Source of the DNA: Nonomuraea sp. NEAU-A123
GTDB taxonomy: Bacteria > Actinomycetota > Actinomycetes > Streptosporangiales > Streptosporangiaceae
Length of the DNA stretch: 64,000 nucleotides
Reading direction: 5' to 3'
NCBI RefSeq assembly: GCF_018603905.1
Contig: NZ_JAHFZZ010000032.1
Span: 50,665-114,664, forward strand
The notes beneath the pieces were generated by a model that was not told where the DNA came from, searched no databases, and saw only the letters and a list, made by a program, of their open reading frames with translations. This document shows positions 16,728 through 25,148 of this stretch, piece by piece. The number at the start of each line of letters is the position of its first letter. Position 1 is the first letter of the stretch. The position numbers and the translations under genes were made by a program.

Positions 16728-17705
16728 CTACCTACAGGGCTTGTAGGGCAGATCCTTGAGGGAGTAGTCGGTCGCCTTCTTGATGGCGTTGACGTTGAGC
16801 GTGGCCGCCTTGCCGCAGAAGCTGGACGGCGAGGTCAGGTACTCCACCTGGAACACCGGCTTGCCCGCCTGGATGAACGGGGTCAGCTCCCCGCACTCGT
16901 CGAACTCGAAGCACTGCTCGTTGACCGCGTAGTCGAAGTCGCCCACCAGGTCGGACACCTGGGTGAGGTCGTTCTTCAGCGCCACGGACAGGCCCTTGGC
17001 ATGGCCGATGGCGGCCAGTGCCCGGTTGAAGATGAGCTGGGTGGCCGGGGAGACCGTCCAGCCGGTGACCGACTTGCCCTCTTCGTGGGCGTTCACCACG
17101 TCGAACTCGACGCCGTCGAACCCGGCCTGAACGCACTTGTCGACCCGGGCCGCCATCATCGTCAGCAGGAAGTCGCGCTGGCCCTGCTCGTTGTTGATGT
17201 TGGCCCAGCGCTCGTTCGGGAACTCGTCGCTGAACGGCTTGCCCAGCAGGATGTTGCCGTGGGCGTTGTCCCAGTCGACGAACGTCTGGTAGTCGGGCCG
17301 GAAGTCCTCGATCGACCCGGCGTCGACGTAGCAGATCGCCTTGGCGCCCCGCGCGTGGATGGCGGTGACGGCGGCGGTGTTGAGCGTGGAGTTGTTGCCC
17401 ACCACGTCGGCGTCCGCGTAGAGGTCGATGTCGAACACCGTCGGCTTCACGCAGGCGCCGCCGGTCTGCGGGACCTGGCAGATGTCGACGTTGACGCCGC
17501 CGGTCGAGGGGTACGCGGAGTTGCCCTGGAGCTGGTACTGCCAGCGGCTCTGCAGCGGTGGCTGCCAGACCGCCGCGCGGGCGGCGGTCCCGGAGGCGGT
17601 GGCTGAGGCGTCGGCCGACGCGGCGGTGCCGAGGGCCATCACCGGGGCGATGACCAGGGCCGCAGCCACAGCGGACCGGGTGAAGAGCGATCGCATGTTG
17701 CCCAT
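16728..17705 (-). CDS. secreted GH114-type endo-alpha-1,4-galactosaminidase
   Basis: A 325-residue protein with a Sec signal peptide (hydrophobic SAVAAALVIAPVMALGTAASA). The mature TIM-barrel region matches GH114/TM1410-like proteins: WQPPLQSRWQYQLQG, VFDIDLYADADVVG, GAKAICYVDAGSIEDFRPDY, GFDGVEFDVVNAH and NEQCFEFDECGE. Experimentally known members cut alpha-1,4-galactosaminide chains. The ATG at 17705 follows AAGGTGAG; the frame runs on to 17831 but that part crosses the operator and has no signal. A putative IclR operator sits 14 bases upstream, shared in type with the divergent sugar importer, suggesting that its products are imported. Confidence 0.85.
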   Translation of the reverse strand: MGNMRSLFTRSAVAAALVIAPVMALGTAASADASATASGTAARAAVWQPPLQSRWQYQLQGNSAYPSTGGVNVDICQVPQTGGACVKPTVFDIDLYADADVVGNNSTLNTAAVTAIHARGAKAICYVDAGSIEDFRPDYQTFVDWDNAHGNILLGKPFSDEFPNERWANINNEQGQRDFLLTMMAARVDKCVQAGFDGVEFDVVNAHEEGKSVTGWTVSPATQLIFNRALAAIGHAKGLSVALKNDLTQVSDLVGDFDYAVNEQCFEFDECGELTPFIQAGKPVFQVEYLTSPSSFCGKAATLNVNAIKKATDYSLKDLPYKPCR

Positions 17706-17718
17706 ACACTCACCTTCT

Positions 17719-17735
17719 ATTCCGAATAGCGGAAT
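17719..17735. promoter_or_regulatory. putative IclR operator 3 (GH114 promoter)
   Basis: ATTCCGAATAGCGGAAT has perfect 6-base arms. A weaker repeat of the half-site (ATTCCG) follows at 17739-17744, and another ATTCCGCAT lies near 17800. Confidence 0.75.
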
Positions 17736-17847
17736 GGTATTCCGACAACAAGGAAATCGGGCAAAATCGTACCTTGTCAATCTTGTCTCGATATCGAGAA
17801 TTCCGCATAAAAGGCATACAACGTCGAGCAAGCCGTCCTATCAGCGC

Positions 17848-17864
17848 TTTCCGCATAGCGGAAT
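17848..17864. promoter_or_regulatory. putative IclR operator 4 (ABC importer promoter)
   Basis: TTTCCGCATAGCGGAAT lies upstream of a good -10 hexamer, TATACT at 17891-17896, in front of the importer operon starting at 17951. The operator would overlap or precede the -35 region. Confidence 0.75.
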
Positions 17865-17950
17865 GCTAGTCTGTATCGTGGATAGGTGGCTATACTCACC
17901 GCACGCAGTGGGCCTCATGCCCGCCGTGCTCTGTGGAGGGAAAGAGCCCC

Positions 17951-19276
17951 ATGGCACGCATCGTCTTCATCGGCGCCGGCCGCGCCGGAAACAGCAGAAA
18001 CGTCCTGGCCGCCCTGGCGGCCGTCGCCCTGATCGCGACCGGCTGCGGCTCGGCCGCCAAGGAACAGGCAACCGGGCCGGTGCAGATCACCATCTGGCAC
18101 GGCCAGACGGACGCCGCCGCCAAGTCGATCGAGAAGCTGGTGACCCAGTTCAACCAGGGCCACCCCGAGATCAAGGTGAACATCGAGCCAGGGGCCGCGA
18201 CCGCCGACGGCATGCTGCCCAAGCTCACCGCCGCCCTCACCTCCGACGCCTATCCCGACATCGCCTACCTGTACGGCTCCTGGGCGCCCAACATCGCCAG
18301 GAACCCGAAGACGGCCGACCTCACGGAGTACACGAAGGACCCGGCCGTCGGCTGGGCGGACTTCTGGTCCAGCGAGCGGGCGGCGGCCACCGTCGAGGGC
18401 AAGGTCGTCGGCTTCCCCGCGGTGGTCGACAACATGGTGGTCCTCTACAACAAGAAGCTGCTGGCCAAGGCCGGGGTCGAGGCGCCGAAGCCCGACTGGA
18501 CCTGGGACGACTTCCGGGCGATCGCCAAGAAGACCACCGACGCCGCGTCCGGCACCTTCGGCACCACCTGGGCGATCAGCGGCGGCGAGGAGGCCGTCTG
18601 GGGCCTGTGGCCGCTGATCTGGCAGGCGGGCGGCGACGTGCTCTCTCCCGACAGGAAGAAGGCCGTCTTCAACTCCGCCGCCGGGCAGCAGGCGCTCGGC
18701 CTGCTACGCGGCATGGCGATCGACGACAAGTCGCTCTACCTCGACTCCAGCCCGGCCGAGAAGGGTCAGAAGCTGTTCGAGTCGGGACGGCTCGGGATGT
18801 TCCTGTCCGGCCCGTGGGTGCTGCCCGACCTGCAGAGCGCCAAGGTCGACTACGGCGTGGCCCAGCTCCCCGGCACGAACGGCAACCACGAGACGGTCTC
18901 GGGACCCGACAACTGGGTGGTGTTCAAGCACGACGAGCGGCGCGTCAAGGCCGCCGCCACGTTCCTGACCTGGCTGACCGCGGCCGACCAGCAGATCGAA
19001 TGGATGAAGGACACCGGCTCGCTGCCCATCCGCGAGTCCATCGCCAAGCTGCCCGGTTACCAGGACTACCTCAAGAAATATCCGGGAATCGAGGTGATCT
19101 CCGCCAACCTGGCCAACGCCAAGCGGGTCCGGCCGCCGACGACCAGATATCCGCGGGTGTCGGCCTTCGTGGCCGAGGCCATCGCGCAGGCCCTGCTCGG
19201 CAAGGCCGACGCCAAGACCGCCCTGGACGAGGCGGCGGCCAAGGCCGACGCGGCGCTCGCCGTACCAGGGTCATGA
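17951..19276 (+). CDS. sugar ABC transporter substrate-binding lipoprotein
   Basis: A 441-residue family 1 solute-binding protein. The lipobox is ALIATGCGSAAK (Cys near residue 33). The fold motifs VQITIWHGQTDAAAKSIEKL, KLTAALTSDAYPDIAYLYG, VDNMVVLYNKKLLAKAGV, and LGMFLSGPWVLPDL are characteristic of oligosaccharide binders. GGAGGGAAAG is at good spacing from the ATG at 17951; an upstream in-frame GTG is at 17933. The stop overlaps the permease start by four bases. No ATPase gene is in the operon, so a shared MsiK-type ATPase elsewhere in the genome must energise it (inference from how such importers work in actinomycetes). Confidence 0.93.
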   Translation: MARIVFIGAGRAGNSRNVLAALAAVALIATGCGSAAKEQATGPVQITIWHGQTDAAAKSIEKLVTQFNQGHPEIKVNIEPGAATADGMLPKLTAALTSDAYPDIAYLYGSWAPNIARNPKTADLTEYTKDPAVGWADFWSSERAAATVEGKVVGFPAVVDNMVVLYNKKLLAKAGVEAPKPDWTWDDFRAIAKKTTDAASGTFGTTWAISGGEEAVWGLWPLIWQAGGDVLSPDRKKAVFNSAAGQQALGLLRGMAIDDKSLYLDSSPAEKGQKLFESGRLGMFLSGPWVLPDLQSAKVDYGVAQLPGTNGNHETVSGPDNWVVFKHDERRVKAAATFLTWLTAADQQIEWMKDTGSLPIRESIAKLPGYQDYLKKYPGIEVISANLANAKRVRPPTTRYPRVSAFVAEAIAQALLGKADAKTALDEAAAKADAALAVPGS

Positions 19277-20205
19277 ACAGCACCGCGCCGGCCCTGAGCC
19301 AGGCGGCCGCCGGTCACCGGCAGCCGCGTGACCGCCGCAAGCTCGCCGACAACGTCGCCGGCTGGTCCTTCGCGGGCCCCGCCTCGCTGATCATCCTCGG
19401 CTTCTCGCTGATCCCCATGGTGTGGGCGCTCGCGCTGTCCTTCACCGACTCCGACCTGCAGTCCCCGGGACAGAACGTGGGGCTGGCGAACTACCGGGCG
19501 CTGGTCGCGGACCCGGTCTTCTTCCAGGCGCTGCGCAACACCGGGCTGCTCGTCGTGCTCTACATCCCGGCGTCGCTGATCGCGGGCCTGCTCGTGGCGG
19601 TGCTGCTGAACAGGAAGGTACGCGGGATCGGGTTCTACCGGACCTGCTTCCTGGTGCCCTACATCGCCTCGGCGACCTCGGCCGGGCTGCTGATGGGCTA
19701 CATCTTCGACCGCGACTTCGGGATGATGAACGGGCTGCTCGTCAAGCTCGGGCTGCCGATGCAGGGGTTGCTGAGCAGCCCCTCGCAGGCCATGTACGTG
19801 CTCACGCTGATCTTCTTCTGGACCCGGTTCGGGTTCGCGGTGGTGATCTACCTGGCCGCGATCCAGGAGATCAACAAGGAGATCCTGGAGGCGGCCTCGA
19901 TCGACGGGGCGAGCCGGTGGACCACGTTCCGGCACATCATCGTGCCGTCCGTACGGCCGATGACGGTCTTCCTCACGGTCTGGGGCGTGATCGACGCGCT
20001 GCAGTTCTTCGACCTGGTCATGACCACGACCAAGGGCGGACCGGCCAACGCGACCGTGACGATCGTCTACTACATCTGGCAGCTCGCCTTCACCTACTTC
20101 ACCGCCGGGTACGGCGCGGCCGTGGCGTACGTGCTGTTCGTCGGCACCCTCGTGCTGATCGTCGCCGGCTTCCTGATCGCCCGCAGGAAGGGGGTCATGG
20201 CGTGA
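19273..20205 (+). CDS. sugar ABC transporter permease (MalF type)
   Basis: A 310-residue permease with six transmembrane segments; the first is SFAGPASLIILGFSLIPMVW. The EAA loop reads EILEAASIDGASRWTTFRHIIVP, the ATPase-contact site. It starts in an ATGA overlap with the binding protein and ends in a GTGA overlap with the second permease, so the three form one coupled operon under the IclR-type operator at 17848. Confidence 0.93.
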   Translation: MNSTAPALSQAAAGHRQPRDRRKLADNVAGWSFAGPASLIILGFSLIPMVWALALSFTDSDLQSPGQNVGLANYRALVADPVFFQALRNTGLLVVLYIPASLIAGLLVAVLLNRKVRGIGFYRTCFLVPYIASATSAGLLMGYIFDRDFGMMNGLLVKLGLPMQGLLSSPSQAMYVLTLIFFWTRFGFAVVIYLAAIQEINKEILEAASIDGASRWTTFRHIIVPSVRPMTVFLTVWGVIDALQFFDLVMTTTKGGPANATVTIVYYIWQLAFTYFTAGYGAAVAYVLFVGTLVLIVAGFLIARRKGVMA

Positions 20206-21020
20206 AAAAGCTGCGTCTGCCCAGCAAGTGGCATCTGGTGCTGCTGCCGATGTCCGTGGTGACCGTGCTGCCGTTCGTCTGGATGATCCTCAGCTCGGTG
20301 ATGACCCAGGGCGAGCTCAACCGGTTCCCGCCGCCGTTCTGGCCGGAGGGCATCGACCTGGGTGGCTACCGCACGGTGCTCAACGGCTCGAACTTCCCCC
20401 GCTGGTTCCTCAACAGCGTGATCGTGTCGGGCGCCATCGTGCTGGCCCAGCTCGCGCTCTGCAGCCTGGCGGGCTACGCGTTCGCCCGGATCAGGTTCGT
20501 CGGCTCCCGGATCACGCTGGTCCTGGTCATCGCCACCGCGCTGATCCCCTTCCAGCTCACGGTGATCCCCACGTTCCTGATCTTCAACAAGGTCGGGCTG
20601 ACCGACACGCTGGGCGCGCTCATCGTGCCGCAGCTCAGCTCGGCGGTCGGCATCTTCCTGATGACGTCGTTCTTCCAGTCGTTCCCGAGGGAGCTGGAGG
20701 AGGCCGCGCGGATCGACGGCTGCTCGCGCTTCGCGGTGTTCTTCAAGGTGGTGCTCCCGGTGGCCAGGCCGGCGCTGGCCGCGCTAGCCGTGATCACGTT
20801 CATCACCGCCTGGAACGATCTTTTCTGGCCGGTGGTGGTGATCAACTCGGACGCCAACTACACCGTGCAGGTGGGGTTGACGTCGTTCCAGGGCCAGCAT
20901 CGGGCCGACTGGCCGGCGATCATGGCGGGCACGGTGCTGACGACGCTGCCGGTGCTGGCCGTGTTCCTGTTCGGCCAGCGCCGGTTCGTCCAGGCGCTGA
21001 CCGGGGCGGTCAAGGGCTGA
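20202..21020 (+). CDS. sugar ABC transporter permease (MalG type)
   Basis: A 272-residue permease starting with GTG in the GTGA overlap. It has six membrane segments, beginning WHLVLLPMSVVTVLPFVWMI, and the EAA motif ELEEAARIDGCSRFAVFFKVVLP. The 3' end overlaps the 3' end of the convergent lactonase gene by 11 bases, an unusually tight junction with no room for a terminator. Confidence 0.93.
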   Translation: MKKLRLPSKWHLVLLPMSVVTVLPFVWMILSSVMTQGELNRFPPPFWPEGIDLGGYRTVLNGSNFPRWFLNSVIVSGAIVLAQLALCSLAGYAFARIRFVGSRITLVLVIATALIPFQLTVIPTFLIFNKVGLTDTLGALIVPQLSSAVGIFLMTSFFQSFPRELEEAARIDGCSRFAVFFKVVLPVARPALAALAVITFITAWNDLFWPVVVINSDANYTVQVGLTSFQGQHRADWPAIMAGTVLTTLPVLAVFLFGQRRFVQALTGAVKG

Positions 21021-21837
21021 GGTCGCGGTACGGGTTGGCGGGCAGGCCGGTGAACGAGGTGCGCCGGCGCCACAGCTCGCCGCCCGTGCTGCCGTCCCAC
21101 GCGGTGGTGACGTACAGGATGTCGAGGTCGGGGCCGCCGAAGGCGCAGCTCGTCACGTTGGTGGCGGGCACCTCGACCGTCAGGTCGAGCCGGCCGTCGG
21201 GCCGCAGGCGGACGACCTTGCTGCCGCCCCACAGCGCCACCCACACGTGGCCCGACGCGTCGACCGTGAGGCCGTCGGGCTGCGGGAGCACCGCGAACAT
21301 CCGGCGGTCGGCGATCTCGCCGGTCGCCGGGTCGTAGTCGAAGACGTCCACCCGGTCGGTGACCGTGTCGACGTAGTAGAGCAGCCGTTCGTCGGGGCTC
21401 CACGCGACGCCGTTGGAGATCGAGACGCCGTCGACGACCCGCTCGCTGCGCCGGTCGGGGCCGAGGCGGTAGAGCGCGCCCGCGCCGGGAGTGTCGTCCT
21501 GGGCCATGGTCCCGGCGAAGAAACGGCCCGCGCGGTCGCACGCGCCGTCGTTCATCCGGTTCCCCGGCCGCTCGGCCGCCGTCACGGGCGCGACGACGGT
21601 CAGCTCCCCATCGTGTACGGCGAAGCCCTCGCTGACGGCGAGCGCCAGCCCACCGGAGGCCCGCGGAACCGCCACGCCCACCGGCTGCCCCACGTCGATC
21701 GACTCATGTGAGCCGTCGGCGGGGTCGAGCCGGTGCACCAGGCCGGCGGGGATGTCCACCCACAGCAGCGTCCCCGTCCGCTCGTCCCAGCGCGCCCCCT
21801 CACCCAGCCGCGCGTGCGGTACGGGCACGACCTCCAT
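21010..21837 (-). CDS. SMP-30/gluconolactonase-family lactonase
   Basis: A 275-residue six-bladed propeller protein of the SMP-30/LRE family. LGEGARWDERTGTLLWVDI supplies the first metal-binding Glu; NRMNDGACDRAGRFFAGTM carries the conserved N-D-G; SISNGVAWSPDERLLYYVDT and QPDGLTVDASGHVWVALWGG give the later metal-site residues. AAAGGAG precedes the ATG at 21837. In this context it most likely opens a sugar lactone produced by a dehydrogenase, feeding an aldonate pathway. An IclR-type operator lies directly upstream. Confidence 0.9.
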   Translation of the reverse strand: MEVVPVPHARLGEGARWDERTGTLLWVDIPAGLVHRLDPADGSHESIDVGQPVGVAVPRASGGLALAVSEGFAVHDGELTVVAPVTAAERPGNRMNDGACDRAGRFFAGTMAQDDTPGAGALYRLGPDRRSERVVDGVSISNGVAWSPDERLLYYVDTVTDRVDVFDYDPATGEIADRRMFAVLPQPDGLTVDASGHVWVALWGGSKVVRLRPDGRLDLTVEVPATNVTSCAFGGPDLDILYVTTAWDGSTGGELWRRRTSFTGLPANPYRDLSP

Positions 21838-21849
21838 CGCCACTCCTTT

Positions 21850-21866
21850 GTTCCGCATGTCAGAAC
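21850..21866. promoter_or_regulatory. putative IclR operator 5 (lactonase promoter)
   Basis: GTTCCGCATGTCAGAAC, same half-site architecture as the other five sites, immediately upstream of the lactonase ribosome binding site. Confidence 0.65.
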
Positions 21867-21916
21867 GTCATTCCAGGCTCTCAGCAGATCATCAGGAAGA
21901 TCGGACTGTCAACCCG

Positions 21917-22675
21917 TCAGACCTGCTCGGCGACCGCCCGCCGCAGGTTGTGGCCCACCTCTTCCAGCCGGGCCGGCGACATCCTGTCCTTGATCGCGGT
22001 CACGCTCACCGCGGCGACCGGAGCCGTCCGCCCCAGGAAGACCGGGGCGGCCACGCAGCGCACGCCGGGCTCGTTCTCCTCCAGATCGAGCGCGTAGCCG
22101 CGCTGCCGGACCTGGTCAAGGTGGGTGGCCAGCTTGGCCGGGTTCGTGATCGTGTTGCGGGTCCTGGTCGCCAGCGGGCCGTAGCGCTCCGCCCACGCCT
22201 TGATCGCCTCGTCGGTCGGGTAGGTCCAGGCCAGCAGCGCCTTGCCCACGCCCGTGCAGTGGGCCGCGTTGCGCCCGCCGACCACGGAGGTCATCGTGAT
22301 CGACCGCACCGCCTCGACCTTGTCGAGGTAGACGACCTCGCCGCCGTCCAGCATGGCCATGTGCACCGTCTCGGCGAACTCGTCGCTCAGGCGCAGCAGC
22401 AACGGGCGCACCAGCGTGCGCAGATCCATGGTCTCGTAGAACCTGAAGGCCGTGGCGAGCATCTCGGTGCCGAGGAAGTACGGCCCGCTGGGCTCCGGCT
22501 GCGCGGCGAACCCGCGGTGCTTGAGCGCGCCGAGCAGCCGGTGGAGCGAGCTCTTCGGCAGGCCGAGCCGGGTGGCCAGCTCGTCGAGCGTCACCCCCCG
22601 GCTGTGCTTGCCGATCTCCTGGAGGATCAGCAGGGCGCGGTCGACGCTTCCCACCGGTGACTGGGTCTCGGCCAT
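21917..22675 (-). CDS. IclR-family transcriptional regulator
   Basis: A 252-residue IclR protein: N-terminal winged helix (SVDRALLILQEIG, LDELATRLGLPKSSLHRLLGALKHRGF) and C-terminal effector domain (GTEMLATAFRFYE, AHCTGVGKALLAW, GYALDLEENEPGVRCVAAPVF, AVSVTAIKDRM). AGGAGT precedes the ATG at 22675. It is divergent from the alpha/beta hydrolase and an inverted repeat matching those at five other promoters lies just upstream, which argues for autoregulation. IclR proteins often act as repressors released by the pathway substrate; the effector is unknown. Confidence 0.92.
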   Translation of the reverse strand: MAETQSPVGSVDRALLILQEIGKHSRGVTLDELATRLGLPKSSLHRLLGALKHRGFAAQPEPSGPYFLGTEMLATAFRFYETMDLRTLVRPLLLRLSDEFAETVHMAMLDGGEVVYLDKVEAVRSITMTSVVGGRNAAHCTGVGKALLAWTYPTDEAIKAWAERYGPLATRTRNTITNPAKLATHLDQVRQRGYALDLEENEPGVRCVAAPVFLGRTAPVAAVSVTAIKDRMSPARLEEVGHNLRRAVAEQV

Positions 22676-22690
22676 GAGTACTCCTAGCAA

Positions 22691-22707
22691 ATTCCGAATA
22701 ATGGAAT
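22691..22707. promoter_or_regulatory. putative IclR operator 6 (iclR/hydrolase divergent promoter)
   Basis: ATTCCGAATAATGGAAT. A further CGGAAT half-site is at 22722-22727. Its position in the divergent gap would let it control both the regulator and the hydrolase. Confidence 0.75.
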
Positions 22708-22826
22708 GCTTGAGCGTACTGCGGAATCAGCCCATCGTCCAAGTCCGCCGTGGCATCTCCTTACGGCATAAGCTATTGTACGACCAGCATTGGTTTACAG
22801 CGTATGGAGTTAGAAGGAGAGCCCCG

Positions 22827-23675
22827 ATGCCCGAGGCGAAACTGCACGACGGAAGCACCATCGAGCTGGCGGTCCACGGCCAGGGCCCGACGCTGCTGCT
22901 GCCGGTCAACCCGGTGCCGGTCGAAGGCGCCCAGGCCGACGCGATGCGCGAGTGGGGCGTCGACCCCGCACTCGGCCGGTCCCTCATCGACGGCCTGGCG
23001 GACGCCTTCAGGGTGGTCGCCTTCGACTACGAGGGCCACGTCATGTCCACCCCCAAGCCGGACACCCTGACCCCGGCCAACATCGCCGCCGACCTGCTCG
23101 CGGTGGCCGACGCCGTGGACGCGGCCCGGTTCACCTACTACGGCTACTCCTGGCTCGCGCTCAGCGGGTTGCAGCTCGCGATCAGGACCGACCGGCTGTC
23201 GGCGCTCGTCATGGGCGGCTTCCCGCCGCTCGGCGGACCGTACGCGGAGATGCTCCGCGTGACCATGGCCACCCACGAGATGTCCGGCCAGAGCCCCGCG
23301 CCACAACAGAAGAAGGAGCCGACGGAGGCCTACGACTGGGACTCCGTCGAGGTCACCCTGACGGAGGCCCAGACCCGGCAGTTCGTCACGCTCTACGAGG
23401 GACTGCGGGGTTTCGACGACCGGGCGGCGCAGACGGGCCTGAGCTGCCCCCGCCTGTGCTTCGCGGGCTCGGCCGACAAGATCGAGTACAGCGAGCGGTG
23501 GGGCGGCGTGACCGTGGACATCGCCGGACCGATCCTCAGCAGGCGGGCCGAGCTCGAATCGCTCGGCTGGGAGGTGCGCGTGCTCGACGGCCTCGACCAC
23601 ACGCAGGCGATGCAGGCCCCCAACGTCCTGCCGATCCTGCGGCCCTGGCTCGAGAGCCGGGTCACGGGGTCGTGA
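22827..23675 (+). CDS. alpha/beta-hydrolase
   Basis: A 282-residue alpha/beta-hydrolase-fold protein. The nucleophile elbow is YYGYSWLALSG (Ser in GYSWL), the oxyanion region lies in LLLPVNPVPV, an acidic residue is expected in CFAGSADKIEY, and the catalytic His in LDGLDHTQAMQ. AGAAGGAGA precedes the ATG. Its promoter shares the divergent region with the IclR gene. The substrate is unknown; a role in freeing acyl groups from imported sugars would fit but is unproven. It overlaps the convergent sialidase gene at the 3' ends by 14 bases. Confidence 0.85.
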   Translation: MPEAKLHDGSTIELAVHGQGPTLLLPVNPVPVEGAQADAMREWGVDPALGRSLIDGLADAFRVVAFDYEGHVMSTPKPDTLTPANIAADLLAVADAVDAARFTYYGYSWLALSGLQLAIRTDRLSALVMGGFPPLGGPYAEMLRVTMATHEMSGQSPAPQQKKEPTEAYDWDSVEVTLTEAQTRQFVTLYEGLRGFDDRAAQTGLSCPRLCFAGSADKIEYSERWGGVTVDIAGPILSRRAELESLGWEVRVLDGLDHTQAMQAPNVLPILRPWLESRVTGS

Positions 23676-24765
23676 GCTCGCCGACGGGGACGCGGCGGAA
23701 GGCGATGGTGGAGTAGGGGCTGGTATCACCCGTCTCGTACAGCAGTCCGACCGTGTCCGCGTCCACCCTGACCAGGTCCGAGTAGGCCGCGGGCAGGCCT
23801 GACACCGTGTGCACGGCCCGCCAGGTGACACCGCCGTCCGTGCTCGCCCGCACCGTCATCACGGCCCTGGCGTCAGGCGCCCCTGGGGCGGAGAACAGCA
23901 GGATGTCCGGCTCGTCCCATTGCAGCACGCTGCCCTCCACGACCGGGCAGACCAGCCCGGCCTGCGGGCGGAACGGGACGTCGAGCGTCTGACCGCCGTC
24001 GGCCGAGTAGGCGTCGGCCCGGTTGCCGGGAGCGGTGGAGTCGGTGCGGGAGTTGACGTAGACCCGGCCGTCCGGCAGCTCGGTGGCCGTCGACTCGTTG
24101 ATGTTGAGGTAGCCGTCGGGGTTGTCGTCGACGTACCCGATGCGCCACGAGGCGCCGCCGTCGTCGCTCAGCAGGGCGTGACCGCCGTTGTACTTGCCCT
24201 CCGTGCCGTTGTCGGCGCCGGTCGGAGACAGGGAGTGGTTGGCGGGGACCACGATGCGGCCCGCGTGCGGCCCGCGCCCGAGTTCGAGCGCGTGGCCGGG
24301 GCCGGTGGCGTACCAGCGCCACTTCGGCCGCTTCACGCTGGAGGTGATCTCGCGGGGCGCCGACCAGGTGAGGCCGTCGTCGTCGCTCGACTGGACGTAC
24401 ACGCGGCGGCCGTCGGCGGCGGCGACCTGGCCGCGCCTGATCTTCTCCTCGGTGGCCGCGGGCCCGTTGCGCACGAACACCAGGACGATCCGCCCGTCGC
24501 GGGTCACGACGGGGGCGGGGTTGCCCGCGGTGCCCCGGTGCGGTTCCGCGGCGACCACCCGCGGCCCGTCCCACGTGGCACCGCCGTCGGCCGACCTCTT
24601 GAGCACGATGTCGATATGGCCCGAGTCTCCGGCCGAGCCGTGCCGCCCCTCGGCGAACGCCAGGATCGTGCCTGCCCGGGTCACCACCGCCGCCGGGATC
24701 CGGAACGTGTGGTAGCCGTCGATGCCCGCCCGGTAGGGCACCGATGTGGGGTAATCGCGCGCCAT
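23662..24765 (-). CDS. sialidase-like glycosidase (GH33 type), no signal peptide
   Basis: A 367-residue six-bladed propeller with the FRIP motif (YHTFRIPAAVVTR) and four Asp-boxes: RSADGGATW, QSSDDDGLTW, LSDDGGASW and ASTDGGVTW. INESTATELPDGRVYVNSR gives the catalytic Glu region, and NSRTDS carries an arginine of the triad. No signal peptide is visible, so it probably acts on imported glycans in the cytoplasm, consistent with the adjacent sugar importer. The substrate could be a nonulosonic acid other than Neu5Ac. No IclR-type site was found at its promoter. Confidence 0.88.
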   Translation of the reverse strand: MARDYPTSVPYRAGIDGYHTFRIPAAVVTRAGTILAFAEGRHGSAGDSGHIDIVLKRSADGGATWDGPRVVAAEPHRGTAGNPAPVVTRDGRIVLVFVRNGPAATEEKIRRGQVAAADGRRVYVQSSDDDGLTWSAPREITSSVKRPKWRWYATGPGHALELGRGPHAGRIVVPANHSLSPTGADNGTEGKYNGGHALLSDDGGASWRIGYVDDNPDGYLNINESTATELPDGRVYVNSRTDSTAPGNRADAYSADGGQTLDVPFRPQAGLVCPVVEGSVLQWDEPDILLFSAPGAPDARAVMTVRASTDGGVTWRAVHTVSGLPAAYSDLVRVDADTVGLLYETGDTSPYSTIAFRRVPVGELTTP

Positions 24766-25148
24766 CGGGTTCCTCCTCGTCCGCCTGCGCGGGTCCCGCC
24801 CGCGGATGCGACCCTATGGCGCGTACGTACGCTCGCCGAGCCCGCTCACCTGCCCGCCCACAGGAGTTAACGCGCTCTTCACCACCCCGCCCACCGCACG
24901 AGCACACCGCATAAAGACCACCGGCCCGGTGCCCGCGGTGCGGACATCGGGCCGGTATTGGCCGCCGGACGTTCAGTCGTCCCAGAGGGACCCGCCGGCG
25001 TCGCTGCGGTTAGGGCCGGATCAGCGATCTTGCTCGACTATAAGTAATAGTCGATTCCCTGTCAGGAAACGACACGCCCATGCCCACGTAGCTCGCTGAG
25101 CGCCCGCTGCCAGCCAATTGCCAGGAACGCTGGGTAACCTCCAAGCGC
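24766..25148. other. 383-base intergenic region with hairpin and operator-like palindrome
   Basis: No convincing gene is seen. A stem ACCGGCCCG/CGGGCCGGT (24920-24928 with 24948-24956) could be a terminator. At 25034-25054, TCGACTAT-AAGTA-ATAGTCGA is a near-perfect 21-bp palindrome with 8-base arms, AT-rich against the background, upstream of the sulfotransferase operon and a likely regulator site. Confidence 0.5.

Noticed and set aside
24806..25099. A 97-residue plus-strand open frame upstream of the sulfotransferase
   Set aside because: Composition is random for this GC content, it spans the hairpin and palindrome, and no ribosome binding site or family motif is seen.
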